From: Pseudoalteromonas luteoviolacea NCIMB 1944
GTDB lineage: Bacteria > Pseudomonadota > Gammaproteobacteria > Enterobacterales > Alteromonadaceae
Direction of reading: 5' to 3'
Length of the DNA stretch: 64,000 bases
NCBI RefSeq assembly: GCF_001625565.1
Contig: NZ_AUXS01000015.1
Location: forward strand, 1-64,000
The translations under genes were made by a program, and so were the position numbers. Below are positions 12,045 to 19,963 of this stretch, in pieces (the first letter of the stretch is position 1; every line of letters begins with the position of its first letter). The notes beneath the pieces were generated by a model, which was not told the DNA's origin, ran no database searches, and worked only from the letters and a program-made list of their open reading frames with translations.

Positions 12045-12571
12045 CAATTATATAACTCTGAGTGAATAAAAGGAGCCATTGCCAAGGTGAGTGCCTGTGT
12101 GTATGAACTCTCTCTGGTGGCTAGATTATTTGTTAGTAAGCCAATCGCCCCGCCTTTTTGTTTGATATTGGTCGTGTTAAAAACTCGGTCCATGACATGG
12201 CCAAGCTCTTCACCTTGCTCAAGCGCATTATATATTTTCTCTGGCAGTGGGAGATTACAGCTTCTACTAACACTGGAGTGCTGATCATTGGCGATCACCA
12301 CAAAGGCAAATGTCGCCGCACCGTAGTCAAACTTGGCGGCACCGCCTTCCATCGCGCAGTAAAAGTCCGCATCAAAATGTGCTTTGAGGTATTCGACTCT
12401 ATTTTGAGCACCAAGACGTGTATCTAATTCACCCAGAGGTTGATCGGGCACGCCACTTGGTGCATGGCAGCCCTCACAGTGGATTTCCAGCTCCGGAAAG
12501 TACTGCTGAAAAATTGTTTTTGCGGCGTTAATTTTTACAGGGTTTTTTGAACCTACAAGTATTTTGAGCAT
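12044..12571 (-). CDS. yjjX: Non-canonical purine NTP phosphatase (inosine/xanthosine triphosphatase, YjjX family)
   Basis: This house-cleaning enzyme hydrolyses ITP/XTP-type nucleotides so that they are not built into nucleic acids. The N-terminal G-S-K-N-P-V-K-I-N-A-A motif, the G-A-x-N-R-V segment, Y-C-A-M-E-G-G and the K-G-G-A-I-G-L-L-T motif fit the family. The longest frame starts at a TTG (12592), but the ATG at 12571 matches the family N-terminus and gives 175 residues. A GAGG lies about 15 nt upstream of that ATG, rather far, so the exact start is not certain. Its stop overlaps the yjjG start by one base. Confidence 0.87.
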   Translation of the reverse strand: MLKILVGSKNPVKINAAKTIFQQYFPELEIHCEGCHAPSGVPDQPLGELDTRLGAQNRVEYLKAHFDADFYCAMEGGAAKFDYGAATFAFVVIANDQHSSVSRSCNLPLPEKIYNALEQGEELGHVMDRVFNTTNIKQKGGAIGLLTNNLATRESSYTQALTLAMAPFIHSELYN

Positions 12572-12636
12572 AATAAATTTCACATCCCTCAAATTTGAGT
12601 CGTTAGTTTACTGAGGGAAAGTGAAATAAGGCAAAT

Positions 12637-13536
12637 TTAAATATTTAGCTCCGTGGGCGCTAAGTTTTCATAGGCACGTTTTTTAATGAGAAGATCTTTT
12701 ATGAGCGGGGTTAAGACCAGCTCCATTGCCAAGCCCATTTTACCGCCAGGCACAACCAATGTATTGACGCGAGACATAAAGCTGCCTTCTATCATTTGTA
12801 AATAATAGGGGAAGTTGACATCGTCAATGCCACGAAAACGGATCACTACAAAGCTTTCATCCAAAGACGGAATGTCTTTTGCGCTGAAAGGGTTCGACGT
12901 ATCGACAGTTGGAACGCGCTGAAAATTAATATGTGTACGTGAAAACTGCGGTGTTATATGGTTTATATAATCATCCATACTGCGCACGATGGAGGTCATA
13001 ACGGCTTCTCGTGAATGACCTCGTTCGTGGGTGTCGCGGATGAGTTTTTGGATCCATTCAAGGTTGATTATAGGCACCATGCCAATCAACAGGTCTACAT
13101 GTTTGGCAACATTGTGTTCTTCAGTGACCACGCCGCCATGTAGGCCTTCATAAAACAGCACATCGGTGTTTTTTTCTAAATCTTGATACGGCGTAAATGT
13201 ACCTGGAAGTTGGTTATAGGGGACGGCATCGTCGAATGTGTGTAAATACTTACGTATTCTACCATTACCTGTCTTTCCGTAACTTGCAAATAGCTCCTCC
13301 AATGCCTCGAAATCATTTGCCTGTTGCCCGAAGTAGCTCAAATGCTTACCTTCTTGTAAGGCCTCTCGTTTAAGTTTGTCCATTTCTGGACGAGTGTAGC
13401 GGTGGAAGCTATCTCCTTCAACAAGCGTGGCTTTGGCATCAAGACTACGAAATATATGTTTTATGGCGTTGGTAGTCGTAGTCGTCCCGGCGCCTGAACT
13501 TCCTGTAATGGCGATAATTGGGTGTTGTTGTGACAT
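12637..13536 (-). CDS. prkB: Phosphoribulokinase-family kinase (PrkB-type)
   Basis: The protein has 299 residues and a P-loop near the N-terminus (G-S-S-G-A-G-T-T-T-T). D-S-F-H-R-Y-T-R-P-E-M and Y-E-G-L-H-G-G motifs follow, typical of the phosphoribulokinase/uridine kinase family. This is the short class found in non-photosynthetic gammaproteobacteria (E. coli PrkB, formerly yhfF-linked), whose physiological substrate is not settled. No RuBisCO or other Calvin-cycle gene is visible in the window. The ATG at 13536 has a GAGGT site about 6 nt upstream. It appears monocistronic, with about 50 bp to yjjX downstream. Confidence 0.88.
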   Translation of the reverse strand: MSQQHPIIAITGSSGAGTTTTTNAIKHIFRSLDAKATLVEGDSFHRYTRPEMDKLKREALQEGKHLSYFGQQANDFEALEELFASYGKTGNGRIRKYLHTFDDAVPYNQLPGTFTPYQDLEKNTDVLFYEGLHGGVVTEEHNVAKHVDLLIGMVPIINLEWIQKLIRDTHERGHSREAVMTSIVRSMDDYINHITPQFSRTHINFQRVPTVDTSNPFSAKDIPSLDESFVVIRFRGIDDVNFPYYLQMIEGSFMSRVNTLVVPGGKMGLAMELVLTPLIKDLLIKKRAYENLAPTELNI

Positions 13537-13764
13537 GGTAACCTCAATAAAAACGGAGTCTAATAGCGGCGGTTGGTTGAGCTGTTCACCTGTTTAGCCG
13601 CTCGCTGTTGCGCTGATATTGCGCTTGATTAAAGCTATGTGAAGCACAACTGCATTGTAGCCATCACCGCTGGAACATCTGAATTGATGTTACTGAAAGA
13701 CGAGAATTTCGCAAGCGCTTTGCGAGTATACGATGTTGAGTGTGTGTAAAAAATTGAGGAGAAC

Positions 13765-13827
13765 GTGATAAATTATTGGTTTTTGATTGGCTACTCGGTA
13801 AGATCAAAAATAAAAAAGGACGCATAA
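13765..13827 (+). CDS. Possible 20-residue leader peptide coupled to the downstream gene
   Basis: A GTG at 13765 follows a strong GAGGAG (13756-13761) after only 3 nt. It opens a 20-codon frame (begins M-I-N-Y-W-F-L-I-G-Y, ends K-K-D-A) whose TAA at 13825-13827 shares a base with the ATG of the next gene (TAATG). The spacing is short and the frame tiny. It could be a translated leader controlling the next gene, or the GAGGAG could be chance. No similarity is recognised. Confidence 0.35.
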   Translation: MINYWFLIGYSVRSKIKKDA

Positions 13828-14684
13828 TGTTTAAAGTCATGCTTGGCGCACTCTTTGCGTGCAGCCTAATGTCACAAGCTCATGCAGCTATGCCGAAGAG
13901 CCAAATTTGGTTAGCAAAAAGCCACGACAATGGAATTACCGTTAAACCACTGACAAGCGATGATGCCTATCATAACCAGCCATTGGTAAGTGCAGAGGGT
14001 GTCTATTATACAAAAGAGATCACCAGCGCAGAGCGCTCTCAGACTGATCTATTTTTGTATCGGTTTGCTGATAACTCTCATACCAATTTAACTAATACGC
14101 CTGAATCGGAATACTCACCAACCATTTATCCGCATAAAGATGGCGTGTCTGCGATTGTGGTTGAGCCGACTGGTAAGCAAAGATTGTGGTTTTACCCTGA
14201 AGAAGCGTCACAAAAACCCCAGCGTATTTTTGAGCACATTGAGCCTGTAGGCTACCATGCATGGGGCAATGATGATGATTTAATTATGTTTATTTTGGGA
14301 GAGCCTCACACATTACAATTCACTGATTTGTCTGGGCACCTACCTAAAGTTATTGCAAAAAACATTGGCCGTAGCCTTGCTTTTAATGCAAAAAGAGATG
14401 TGTATAGCTTTACATTTGTAGAACACGGTGAGCAGTGGTTCGCTACATATTCAAACCAGTTAGGTTCGGTAAAGAAACATTTTCAACTACCAAGTAGCGT
14501 AAAAGACTATACTTGGCTCGATAGCGATACACTTGCATATGCTATTGATAATAAAGTATTTACAAGGAACATAGATGCGCCAAAATCGGTAAAGTTATGG
14601 CGCAATTTTGAAGGTTATTGCAAAGCAAATATTACCCGACTAAGCTTCCATGAAGAAACTTTGGCTTTTGTCTGCGATCGATAA
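13827..14684 (+). CDS. Exported protein of TolB/propeller-like sequence, function unknown
   Basis: The protein has 285 residues with a clear signal peptide (M-F-K-V-M-L-G-A-L-F-A-C-S-L-M-S-Q-A-H-A, cleavage about residue 20). The mature part has repeated blade-like segments such as S-P-T-I-Y-P-H-K-D-G and W-L-D-S-D-T-L-A-Y-A. They recall TolB/WD40-type propellers, but no enzyme motif is visible. A longer frame from a TTG at 13776 was rejected because AAGGA at 13816-13820 precedes the ATG at 13827 and the signal peptide begins there. A short GTG-started frame ends in a TAATG overlap with this start. Probable location is the periplasm, and the role is unknown. Confidence 0.72.
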   Translation: MFKVMLGALFACSLMSQAHAAMPKSQIWLAKSHDNGITVKPLTSDDAYHNQPLVSAEGVYYTKEITSAERSQTDLFLYRFADNSHTNLTNTPESEYSPTIYPHKDGVSAIVVEPTGKQRLWFYPEEASQKPQRIFEHIEPVGYHAWGNDDDLIMFILGEPHTLQFTDLSGHLPKVIAKNIGRSLAFNAKRDVYSFTFVEHGEQWFATYSNQLGSVKKHFQLPSSVKDYTWLDSDTLAYAIDNKVFTRNIDAPKSVKLWRNFEGYCKANITRLSFHEETLAFVCDR

Positions 14685-14752
14685 TCTTGATATTTAGTCG
14701 TTTACAGTAGAGCTGTGGCGCATATTATTTTTTATTATTTTATAGGGTCAAC

Positions 14753-15769
14753 ATGATAGTTTTAGTAACAGGTGGTGCGGGGTATATTGGTTCGCATACG
14801 GTAGTTGAGTTACTCAATAAAGGTGATGAAGTGGTTGTGGTTGATAACCTAGCTAATTCTTCTGCCCTTGCATTGGATAGAGTTAAAAGGATTACAGGCA
14901 AAGATGTTACTTTCTACAAAGGAAGTATTTTAGATCGTGTTTTTTTAGACTCCGTATTTGCAAAACATACTATTGATCAAGTAATTCATTTTGCCGGTCT
15001 AAAGGCTGTTGGTGAGTCTGTTCAACAACCTATTGAGTATTACCAAACGAATGTACAAGGCACCTTGACGCTGCTGGATGCCATGCGTGATGCGAATGTA
15101 TTTAAATTGGTATTTAGCTCGTCTGCCACTGTTTATGGTGATCCGCATAGTTTACCGATCCGTGAAGACTTTCCTGTTGGCGGCACGACAAATCCATATG
15201 GTAGCTCTAAGCTAATGGTTGAAATGATGTTACAGGATCTTGCAAAATCTGATGAACGTTGGGCTTTCGCGATATTGCGCTATTTTAATCCAGTTGGTGC
15301 CCATGAGTCTGGTTTGATTGGCGAAGATCCCAATGGTATTCCAAATAACTTGTTGCCGTATATCACACAGGTTGCGGTAGGGAAGTTGGAGCGCTTAGGG
15401 GTGTTTGGTGATGATTATGACACCCATGATGGCACAGGCGTACGTGATTATATTCATGTAGTTGATCTGGCTTTGGGTCACTTAAAATCCCTAGATCGAC
15501 TCGCACAATTTAATGGTGTGCATATATACAATTTAGGCACAGGCAATGGATACTCTGTATTGGATATGGTAAAAGCGTTTGAGTCAGCATCAAACAGAGC
15601 CATTCCCTTTGACATAAAACCACGTCGTTCTGGGGATATATCTGCTTGTTATGCCGCACCAGAAAAAGCCTTGCAAGAACTTAACTGGAAGGCTGAAAGG
15701 GGCATCGACAGTATGATGAAAGATTCGTGGCATTGGCAAAATAATAACCCAGAAGGATACCAAGCGTAG
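14753..15769 (+). CDS. galE: UDP-glucose 4-epimerase
   Basis: This enzyme interconverts UDP-glucose and UDP-galactose (Leloir pathway and surface polysaccharide precursors) with tightly bound NAD. The extended SDR fold shows G-G-A-G-Y-I-G at residues 7-13, S-S-S-A-T-V-Y-G near 121-128 and the catalytic Y149-x3-K153. The 338 residues match the E. coli enzyme exactly in length. It stands alone, without galT/galK, between an exported protein and a terminator at 15861. This suits a role in envelope sugar supply rather than galactose catabolism, which is inference from context. Confidence 0.96.
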   Translation: MIVLVTGGAGYIGSHTVVELLNKGDEVVVVDNLANSSALALDRVKRITGKDVTFYKGSILDRVFLDSVFAKHTIDQVIHFAGLKAVGESVQQPIEYYQTNVQGTLTLLDAMRDANVFKLVFSSSATVYGDPHSLPIREDFPVGGTTNPYGSSKLMVEMMLQDLAKSDERWAFAILRYFNPVGAHESGLIGEDPNGIPNNLLPYITQVAVGKLERLGVFGDDYDTHDGTGVRDYIHVVDLALGHLKSLDRLAQFNGVHIYNLGTGNGYSVLDMVKAFESASNRAIPFDIKPRRSGDISACYAAPEKALQELNWKAERGIDSMMKDSWHWQNNNPEGYQA

Positions 15770-15860
15770 TTGAGTGCATTGGTGTTTAAAGATTAACAAT
15801 CCTGATGATGAATGATACTTCTTAATTGATTAGTGAAGTGCGCAGGTAATATGAATTTCA

Positions 15861-15900
15861 AAGGCTTCTGATGAAAAAACAAGCAGAAGCCTTTTGTTTG
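15861..15900 (+). terminator. Rho-independent terminator after galE
   Basis: AAGGCTTCTG (15861-15870) pairs with CAGAAGCCTT (15884-15893) around 13 nt, followed by a T-rich run (TTTTGTTT). It insulates galE from the peptide promoter that starts at 15898. Confidence 0.75.
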
Positions 15901-15926
15901 ACTTAAAAAAATAGGGTTGTTACATT
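15898..15926 (+). promoter_or_regulatory. Sigma-70-type promoter of the double-glycine peptide gene
   Basis: TTGACT at 15898-15903 and TACATT at 15921-15926 are separated by exactly 17 bp, about 38 bp before the peptide start codon. It begins inside the tail of the galE terminator, so the peptide locus has its own transcription unit. Confidence 0.55.
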
Positions 15927-15963
15927 CCTTTAAATGAAAATATTCATTAAAGGAAATCAGCAA

Positions 15964-16092
15964 ATGAAACTTCAAAAGAAAGAATTGAAGCAGCTATCGT
16001 CAAAAGACGTTAAAGTAATTGCTGGTGGAACTTCAGTTAGTAAGGCGCCGCCTCAGCAAATGGCGAGGATGATGCATTTACAGCAAGGATGA
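15964..16092 (+). CDS. 42-residue peptide precursor with double-glycine leader (microcin/RiPP-like)
   Basis: The ATG follows AGGAAA (15951-15956) with 7-nt spacing, and 42 codons end at a TGA. Residues 1-22 form a charged leader ending L-S-S-K-D-V-K-V-I-A-G-G. This matches the L-S-x-x-E/D-L/V-x-x-I-x-G-G consensus of peptides cleaved by C39-peptidase ABC exporters. The predicted core, after G22, has 20 residues (T-S-V-S-K-A-P-P-Q-Q-M-A-R-M-M-H-L-Q-Q-G) with no cysteine, one Thr and two Ser. It therefore looks like an unmodified or lightly modified peptide rather than a lanthipeptide. A good promoter precedes it and a small membrane protein gene follows by 49 bp. No C39 transporter is visible in the window. 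Whether it is a toxin, signal or other exported peptide is unknown; the leader reading is the strong part. Confidence 0.68.
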   Translation: MKLQKKELKQLSSKDVKVIAGGTSVSKAPPQQMARMMHLQQG

Positions 16093-16113
16093 TGCTTTTA
16101 CAGCAAGGATGAT
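16066..16113 (+). repeat. 20-bp tandem duplication at the end of the peptide gene
   Basis: AGGATGATGCATTTACAGCA (16066-16085) is repeated with one substitution at 16086-16105, and the first 8 bases appear a third time at 16106-16113. The unit is not a multiple of three. The stop codon arises at the same residue whether one or two copies are present, so the peptide itself is unchanged. Confidence 0.85.
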
Positions 16114-16141
16114 AACACTTTAAAGAAGGGTACAGGCTAAT

Positions 16142-16705
16142 ATGAATGAAATTCTTGCCTATGTTGATTGGGTATTTAGAGCATTGTTTTTATTGGTTGT
16201 TCTCTTTTTAATGGTCATTTTCTGGGAGAGAAAGTTCAGCCTTTTTTTTGGTGGTAAAAGTAGTTTAAGAACTAAAGCCGATCATACACTCCACTCTTGT
16301 TTCCTTACCGCACTTTGCACTGTGGTGTTTTTTATCATCGGCAATATACTTTCCGACCACATAATAACTTTACCTATGGAAAAGATTGCACTGCGTCGAT
16401 TATTTTACTTTTTAGGTATGGTTAATTTAACCTTTTTCTTTGTTTCTTTATTTTTACTTCATGCTATCAGGCAATGTGGGTTTTCGAATATTGCAAGGAC
16501 AGTATCCTATCTAATGTTTATTGAACTGTCCTTGTATTTTATTCAGCTGGTAGTACGTGGGTACTTAGATATTAGTTACAGTTTATTGAATTCATTCGTT
16601 GCTGCATCTTTTTTCATATGTAATATCAGTGCGTTTATTATATTAATAAGCTATCCAACTAAATTATTCCTAGATAAAAAGCATTTTGATTTAGGTAATA
16701 GATGA
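16142..16705 (+). CDS. Unknown membrane protein next to the double-glycine peptide
   Basis: This 187-residue protein has about five hydrophobic segments (near residues 10-28, 50-70, 85-108, 118-140 and 148-170) and few charges outside short loops. AAGAAGG lies about 11 nt before the ATG. I recognise no family. It sits 49 bp after the double-glycine peptide gene in the same direction with no terminator between, so it is probably co-transcribed with it. Candidate roles are self-protection (immunity), a receptor or a maturation partner, judged only from gene pairing. Its phenylalanine- and leucine-rich, AT-rich composition differs from the neighbouring housekeeping genes. Confidence 0.7.
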   Translation: MNEILAYVDWVFRALFLLVVLFLMVIFWERKFSLFFGGKSSLRTKADHTLHSCFLTALCTVVFFIIGNILSDHIITLPMEKIALRRLFYFLGMVNLTFFFVSLFLLHAIRQCGFSNIARTVSYLMFIELSLYFIQLVVRGYLDISYSLLNSFVAASFFICNISAFIILISYPTKLFLDKKHFDLGNR

Positions 16706-17448
16706 CCTCTCAGTGCATTGGTATACATGTTTTTTTATATTTATCTATTCTCTGATTTAGTCACCCCCTTACAAAAGCTGCTGCAATCTATTACTCCTTT
16801 TTCAAACTCATTAAATTAAAGGGGTGTAGGTTTTTTTACTTAAATTCAAGGTGTTTTATGTGGCCTGATACGTTGGCTTTTTATTATGGGTTGTTTAGCT
16901 GGGAAGGTGACTTTGTATTTTAAATGATGGGGTTTTTATTTTATTTTTCTTTTTATGTTGGTTTTAATAAGGGCTTTTACTTATTTGGAGATTAAAACTT
17001 AAGGGCCCATGTTTTAACTGCTAAGCGAAGTCAGCATGGAGAAAGGTGGTACTGACTTTGGTGGTGAACTTCCAAGACCTGTACGTTGATTTTTATTTCG
17101 AAATCGAAAATTAGCACTATCTCTGTTTTGCTTGTGCACACCCTACAAATATACAGTGTGTCAGGGACTTATGCTGCCGCTACAGATCCTATACTTTCCT
17201 TTTTTCTGATTGATGGCTTTTTACTGAATGTTTTACTTTCATTGTGTATAATCTTGCCATTAAACTTTACTCTAACTCGACATTTGTATCGAGTTTCACC
17301 GCTTGTAGTCTTGCGTTTTTCTATTGCGTTAAATGCCATTCGAAGCTCTCCTTAAAGGGTTCCCGTCCGACTATTTGGGGGAACCGGTGGGGGCACTCTA
17401 TGTCGAAAAATAGGCTCAAACAAGCGTAAATCAGGTAAAATTGTCATT
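16706..17448 (+). other. Gene-poor, T-rich interval between the peptide locus and dusA
   Basis: No convincing gene is found in about 740 bp. The plus strand is strongly T-rich, and small frames occur: 30 codons at 16727-16819, a 21-codon frame beginning M-W-P-D-T-L-A at 16857 after AAGGTG, and M-E-K-G-G-T-D-F-G-G at 17036. A TTG-started 89-codon hydrophobic frame at 17086 has no ribosome site. A promoter-like pair at 17220-17249 and an imperfect GGTTCCC/GGGAACC hairpin (17358-17385) lie in the part nearest dusA. It could hold a small RNA, more short peptides or gene remnants. Confidence 0.5.
17220..17249 (+). promoter_or_regulatory. Candidate promoter for dusA
   Basis: TTTACT (17220-17225) and a consensus TATAAT (17244-17249) are 18 bp apart. 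If used, the dusA mRNA has a leader of about 190 nt containing the hairpin at 17358-17385. Confidence 0.4.
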
Positions 17449-18465
17449 ATGAAAAGTACTGATAAATCAGGCGTTAGCCCAGTCAATACCAGTGATTCAG
17501 CGTTTAGACGCTTCTCCGTTGCACCTATGCTAGATTGGACAGATAGGCATTGTCGCACTTTTCACCGTAAGCTAAGTAAGCATGCGGTGTTATATACAGA
17601 AATGATCACAACGGGTGCAATTATTTTTGGTAAAGGTGATTATCTGGCATTTGGTGATCATGAAATGCCAGTAGCGTTGCAACTTGGCGGATCCGATCCA
17701 AAAGCTTTGGCTGAGTGTGCTAGGCGTGCTCAAGAGTATGGATATAACGAAGTGAATCTGAATGTTGGTTGCCCATCTGATAGAGTGCAAAATGGACGTT
17801 TTGGTGCATGTTTGATGGCTGAGCCAAATTTGGTTGCTGAATGTGTTGCAGCGATGAAGGCGGAAGTGTCGATACCCGTGACAGTTAAAACTCGTATCGG
17901 AATTGATGAGCATGACTCTTATGAGTTTTTAACCAATTTGATTGAGGCATCTCATCAGGTTGGGTGTGACGATTTTATTATCCATGCGCGAAAAGCGTGG
18001 CTTCAAGGCTTGAGTCCAAAAGAAAACAGGGAGATCCCACCACTGGATTATCCGCGTGTCTATCAACTCAAGCAAGACTATCCACATCTACATGTGAGTA
18101 TCAACGGAGGTGTAAAAACACTGGATGAGTGTTTGCATCACTTAGATCATATAGATGGAGTGATGATAGGAAGAGAGGCCTATAGCAACCCATTTTTGCT
18201 ATCTCAAATAGATGAAAAGCTCTATGGGGATGCACCATTTACTCAAACAAGACATGAAGTTGTCCGCAGCATGTATGACTATTTCGAGCAGGAAATGACT
18301 CGTGGTGCAAATTTCTGGCATATCGCAAGGCATATGCTAGGTATTTTCCAGAATCAGCCTGGTGCACGCGGCTTTAGACGTCACCTATCTGAAAATGGAC
18401 ATAAAAAAGAAGCGGATATCAGAGTTATGGAAAAAGCGCTGACGTTCGTTCCTGAACACAAATAA
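17449..18465 (+). CDS. dusA: tRNA-dihydrouridine(20/20a) synthase DusA
   Basis: This FMN-dependent enzyme reduces U20/U20a in the tRNA D-loop using NADPH. The TIM-barrel N-terminal domain opens with [10 protein letters not shown], the FMN-binding start of the family. It carries the catalytic cysteine in G-R-F-G-A-C-L-M (about residue 120) after N-V-G-C-P-S. A further conserved stretch is [15 protein letters not shown], diagnostic of the DusA subgroup. The 338 residues fit. The ATG has only a weak AGGTAA site upstream. The gene is monocistronic and ends in a strong terminator. Confidence 0.94.
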   Translation: MKSTDKSGVSPVNTSDSAFRRFSVAPMLDWTDRHCRTFHRKLSKHAVLYTEMITTGAIIFGKGDYLAFGDHEMPVALQLGGSDPKALAECARRAQEYGYNEVNLNVGCPSDRVQNGRFGACLMAEPNLVAECVAAMKAEVSIPVTVKTRIGIDEHDSYEFLTNLIEASHQVGCDDFIIHARKAWLQGLSPKENREIPPLDYPRVYQLKQDYPHLHVSINGGVKTLDECLHHLDHIDGVMIGREAYSNPFLLSQIDEKLYGDAPFTQTRHEVVRSMYDYFEQEMTRGANFWHIARHMLGIFQNQPGARGFRRHLSENGHKKEADIRVMEKALTFVPEHK

Positions 18466-18473
18466 ATGGCTGT

Positions 18474-18501
18474 GGCCAAAAAGACTATTTTTTGGCCTTT
18501 T
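18474..18501 (+). terminator. Rho-independent terminator after dusA
   Basis: GGCCAAAAA (18474-18482) pairs with TTTTTGGCC (18489-18497) around 6 nt and is followed by TTTT. Confidence 0.8.
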
Positions 18502-18633
18502 CAACTACAATTTAATAATCCACATTTTTTCTCCCTTCTGCTTTTTATACTAATCATCTGATAATTAAACGATTTTATCATTGGCATAAAGATTGGAATG
18601 TTAAAGTCACTATATGTTACTAAGGAACATGTT

Positions 18634-19314
18634 ATGGCTTTAATCGACCGCATAGAAGATTTAATCAAAACAGAAATAAACACTTTATTGGGGAAATCAG
18701 CGCTCTGTGCTAGTTCGGGATCACACGTGAAGACGAACGTGTCGAGAATTCAATCCCTTATTGCACAGTTAAAAGTCGAAGAATCGGTTGTTCGCCGGCA
18801 AATCGCAAGTTATGAAAAAGCAATAAATGACTGGTATGAAAAAGCGCAATTTGCGTTAGAGAAGGGGCGGGAAGATCTAGCTAAAGCGGCTTTGCGTGAA
18901 AAGCTAGCATGCGAAAATAAAGTACAGCAAGTGCAGCAGTATGCACAGCAGCTATCAAATTCCCTCAGCGAGCTTGAAAATGAATACGCTGTATTGCATT
19001 CACGCACTGAGTCTTCTCAAGTAAAAATGAATCGATCAATTCGAGAAGAGTGTCTGTCAGCAAGACTGAAGTTAAAGCAGGCTTTGCACAGCCCCGTGGT
19101 ACGAGACTTGGCGTCTCACATAACGAATTGGGAAAACAGATTACTAAAAACAGAGGACAATGTGTCAAAAGGAGTGCAATTCGAAGATGGGCAGACAAAG
19201 AAAGTAAAATTTGAGTTCAACAACCTGCTGAAACAAGAGCAAGTTTCTTCTATGTTGCAGGCGCTGAAAAATAAGGCTGCCTCTACATCGACAAATAAAA
19301 CTTTGTCAAATTAA
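18634..19314 (+). CDS. PspA/IM30-family membrane-stress protein
   Basis: The protein has 226 residues, mostly long alpha-helix with coiled-coil character from about residue 30 to 180, and an amphipathic N-terminal helix (M-A-L-I-D-R-I-E-D-L-I-K). This is the ESCRT-III-like architecture of PspA/IM30 proteins, which coat and stabilise the inner membrane. The internal ATG at 18634 is preferred to 18598 because AAGGA precedes it by 7-8 nt and PspA proteins begin directly with the amphipathic helix. A PspC-domain protein follows by 12 bp and a third small membrane protein after that. It is shorter in sequence similarity to enterobacterial PspA than usual, so family membership is more certain than orthology. 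Confidence 0.78.
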   Translation: MALIDRIEDLIKTEINTLLGKSALCASSGSHVKTNVSRIQSLIAQLKVEESVVRRQIASYEKAINDWYEKAQFALEKGREDLAKAALREKLACENKVQQVQQYAQQLSNSLSELENEYAVLHSRTESSQVKMNRSIREECLSARLKLKQALHSPVVRDLASHITNWENRLLKTEDNVSKGVQFEDGQTKKVKFEFNNLLKQEQVSSMLQALKNKAASTSTNKTLSN

Positions 19315-19326
19315 GGAGCCAATATT

Positions 19327-19527
19327 ATGTATTCAGACAGAGTTAGAGATTTAAAGCATCAAGCTGCACAAAAGAAAATCGCTGGTGTTTGTGTTCAGTT
19401 AGGAAAGCACTTCGATTTACCTGTATGGCTGGTCAGGTTACTGGTTGTACTACTGGCACTCAAATTTACTTGGCCATGCATCATAGGATATGGCATTGGG
19501 TGGTTATGTATGTCAAACAAGAAGTAG
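19327..19527 (+). CDS. Short PspC-domain protein
   Basis: The 66 residues are almost entirely one PspC domain: K-K-I-A-G-V-C-V-Q-L-G-K-H-F, then a hydrophobic helix (about residues 31-60, including W-L-V-R-L-L-V-V-L-L-A-L). PspC proteins are inner-membrane partners of PspA that sense envelope damage. It lacks the C-terminal extension of full PspC. AAGGAG lies 8 nt before the ATG. It sits between the PspA-like gene and another membrane protein gene, all in one direction with spacings of 8-12 bp, and is probably one operon. Confidence 0.78.
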   Translation: MYSDRVRDLKHQAAQKKIAGVCVQLGKHFDLPVWLVRLLVVLLALKFTWPCIIGYGIGWLCMSNKK

Positions 19528-19535
19528 GGGGTGTG

Positions 19536-19859
19536 ATGAAGTTTATGGCAATTGTTATAAGTTCCTTGCTGATTTTACTGCTATTTTCATGGCTATCCAT
19601 TCCTTTGACAACTCTAGGGTTATCAGAGCTATTTCAAGGGCTTGGGTGGGTTGGAATTGAGCTATTTGGCTTTTTGCTGTTAATGATAGTGGGATTTGCG
19701 ATTGTGGCGTTACTCAGTGTAGGAATACTGGGTGTTGGGTTAGTTGTGCTCATTGGGCTAGTATTGGCGTTTTTATTTAACTCCGCCATGATTGCAATTC
19801 CACTTTTCTTATTGGTTACATTAGCTTGGCTAGTGTTTGAAAAAAGTGCTGAACACTGA
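19536..19859 (+). CDS. Small membrane protein of the PspA/PspC cluster
   Basis: This 107-residue protein has three or four hydrophobic helices (about residues 3-22, 38-60, 62-82 and 85-102) and a short charged tail. A longer frame starts inside the PspC gene at 19389, but GGGGG just upstream of the ATG at 19536 and the clean spacing after the PspC stop favour 19536. No named family is recognised. Operon position suggests a role in the membrane-stress response alongside the PspA- and PspC-like proteins. Confidence 0.65.
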   Translation: MKFMAIVISSLLILLLFSWLSIPLTTLGLSELFQGLGWVGIELFGFLLLMIVGFAIVALLSVGILGVGLVVLIGLVLAFLFNSAMIAIPLFLLVTLAWLVFEKSAEH

Positions 19860-19913
19860 TTGATTAAGGGGAATACGAATATAATTTACTGTGAATTCAG
19901 TATTCAAGCGCTG

Positions 19914-19919
19914 TATAAT
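19914..19919 (+). promoter_or_regulatory. Candidate -10 box of the copper-chaperone gene
   Basis: A consensus TATAAT preceded directly by TG lies 45 bp before the PCuAC-family start codon. No good -35 box is visible at 16-18 bp, so this is only a candidate. Confidence 0.35.
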
Positions 19920-19963
19920 CAAGGCGTCTAATACTGTTTTAATCAGAATTAAGGAATCCAGCT

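Noticed and set aside
12637..13536. Calvin-cycle phosphoribulokinase
   Set aside because: The sequence fits the PrkB class of non-autotrophs, and no RuBisCO or related genes lie nearby.
16066..16113. CRISPR-like repeat
   Set aside because: There are only two and a half directly adjacent 20-bp units without spacers, so this is a tandem duplication.
17086..17355. 89-codon hydrophobic frame before dusA
   Set aside because: It starts with TTG, has no ribosome site, overlaps a promoter-like element and resembles no known protein. It was kept only as part of the gene-poor interval.
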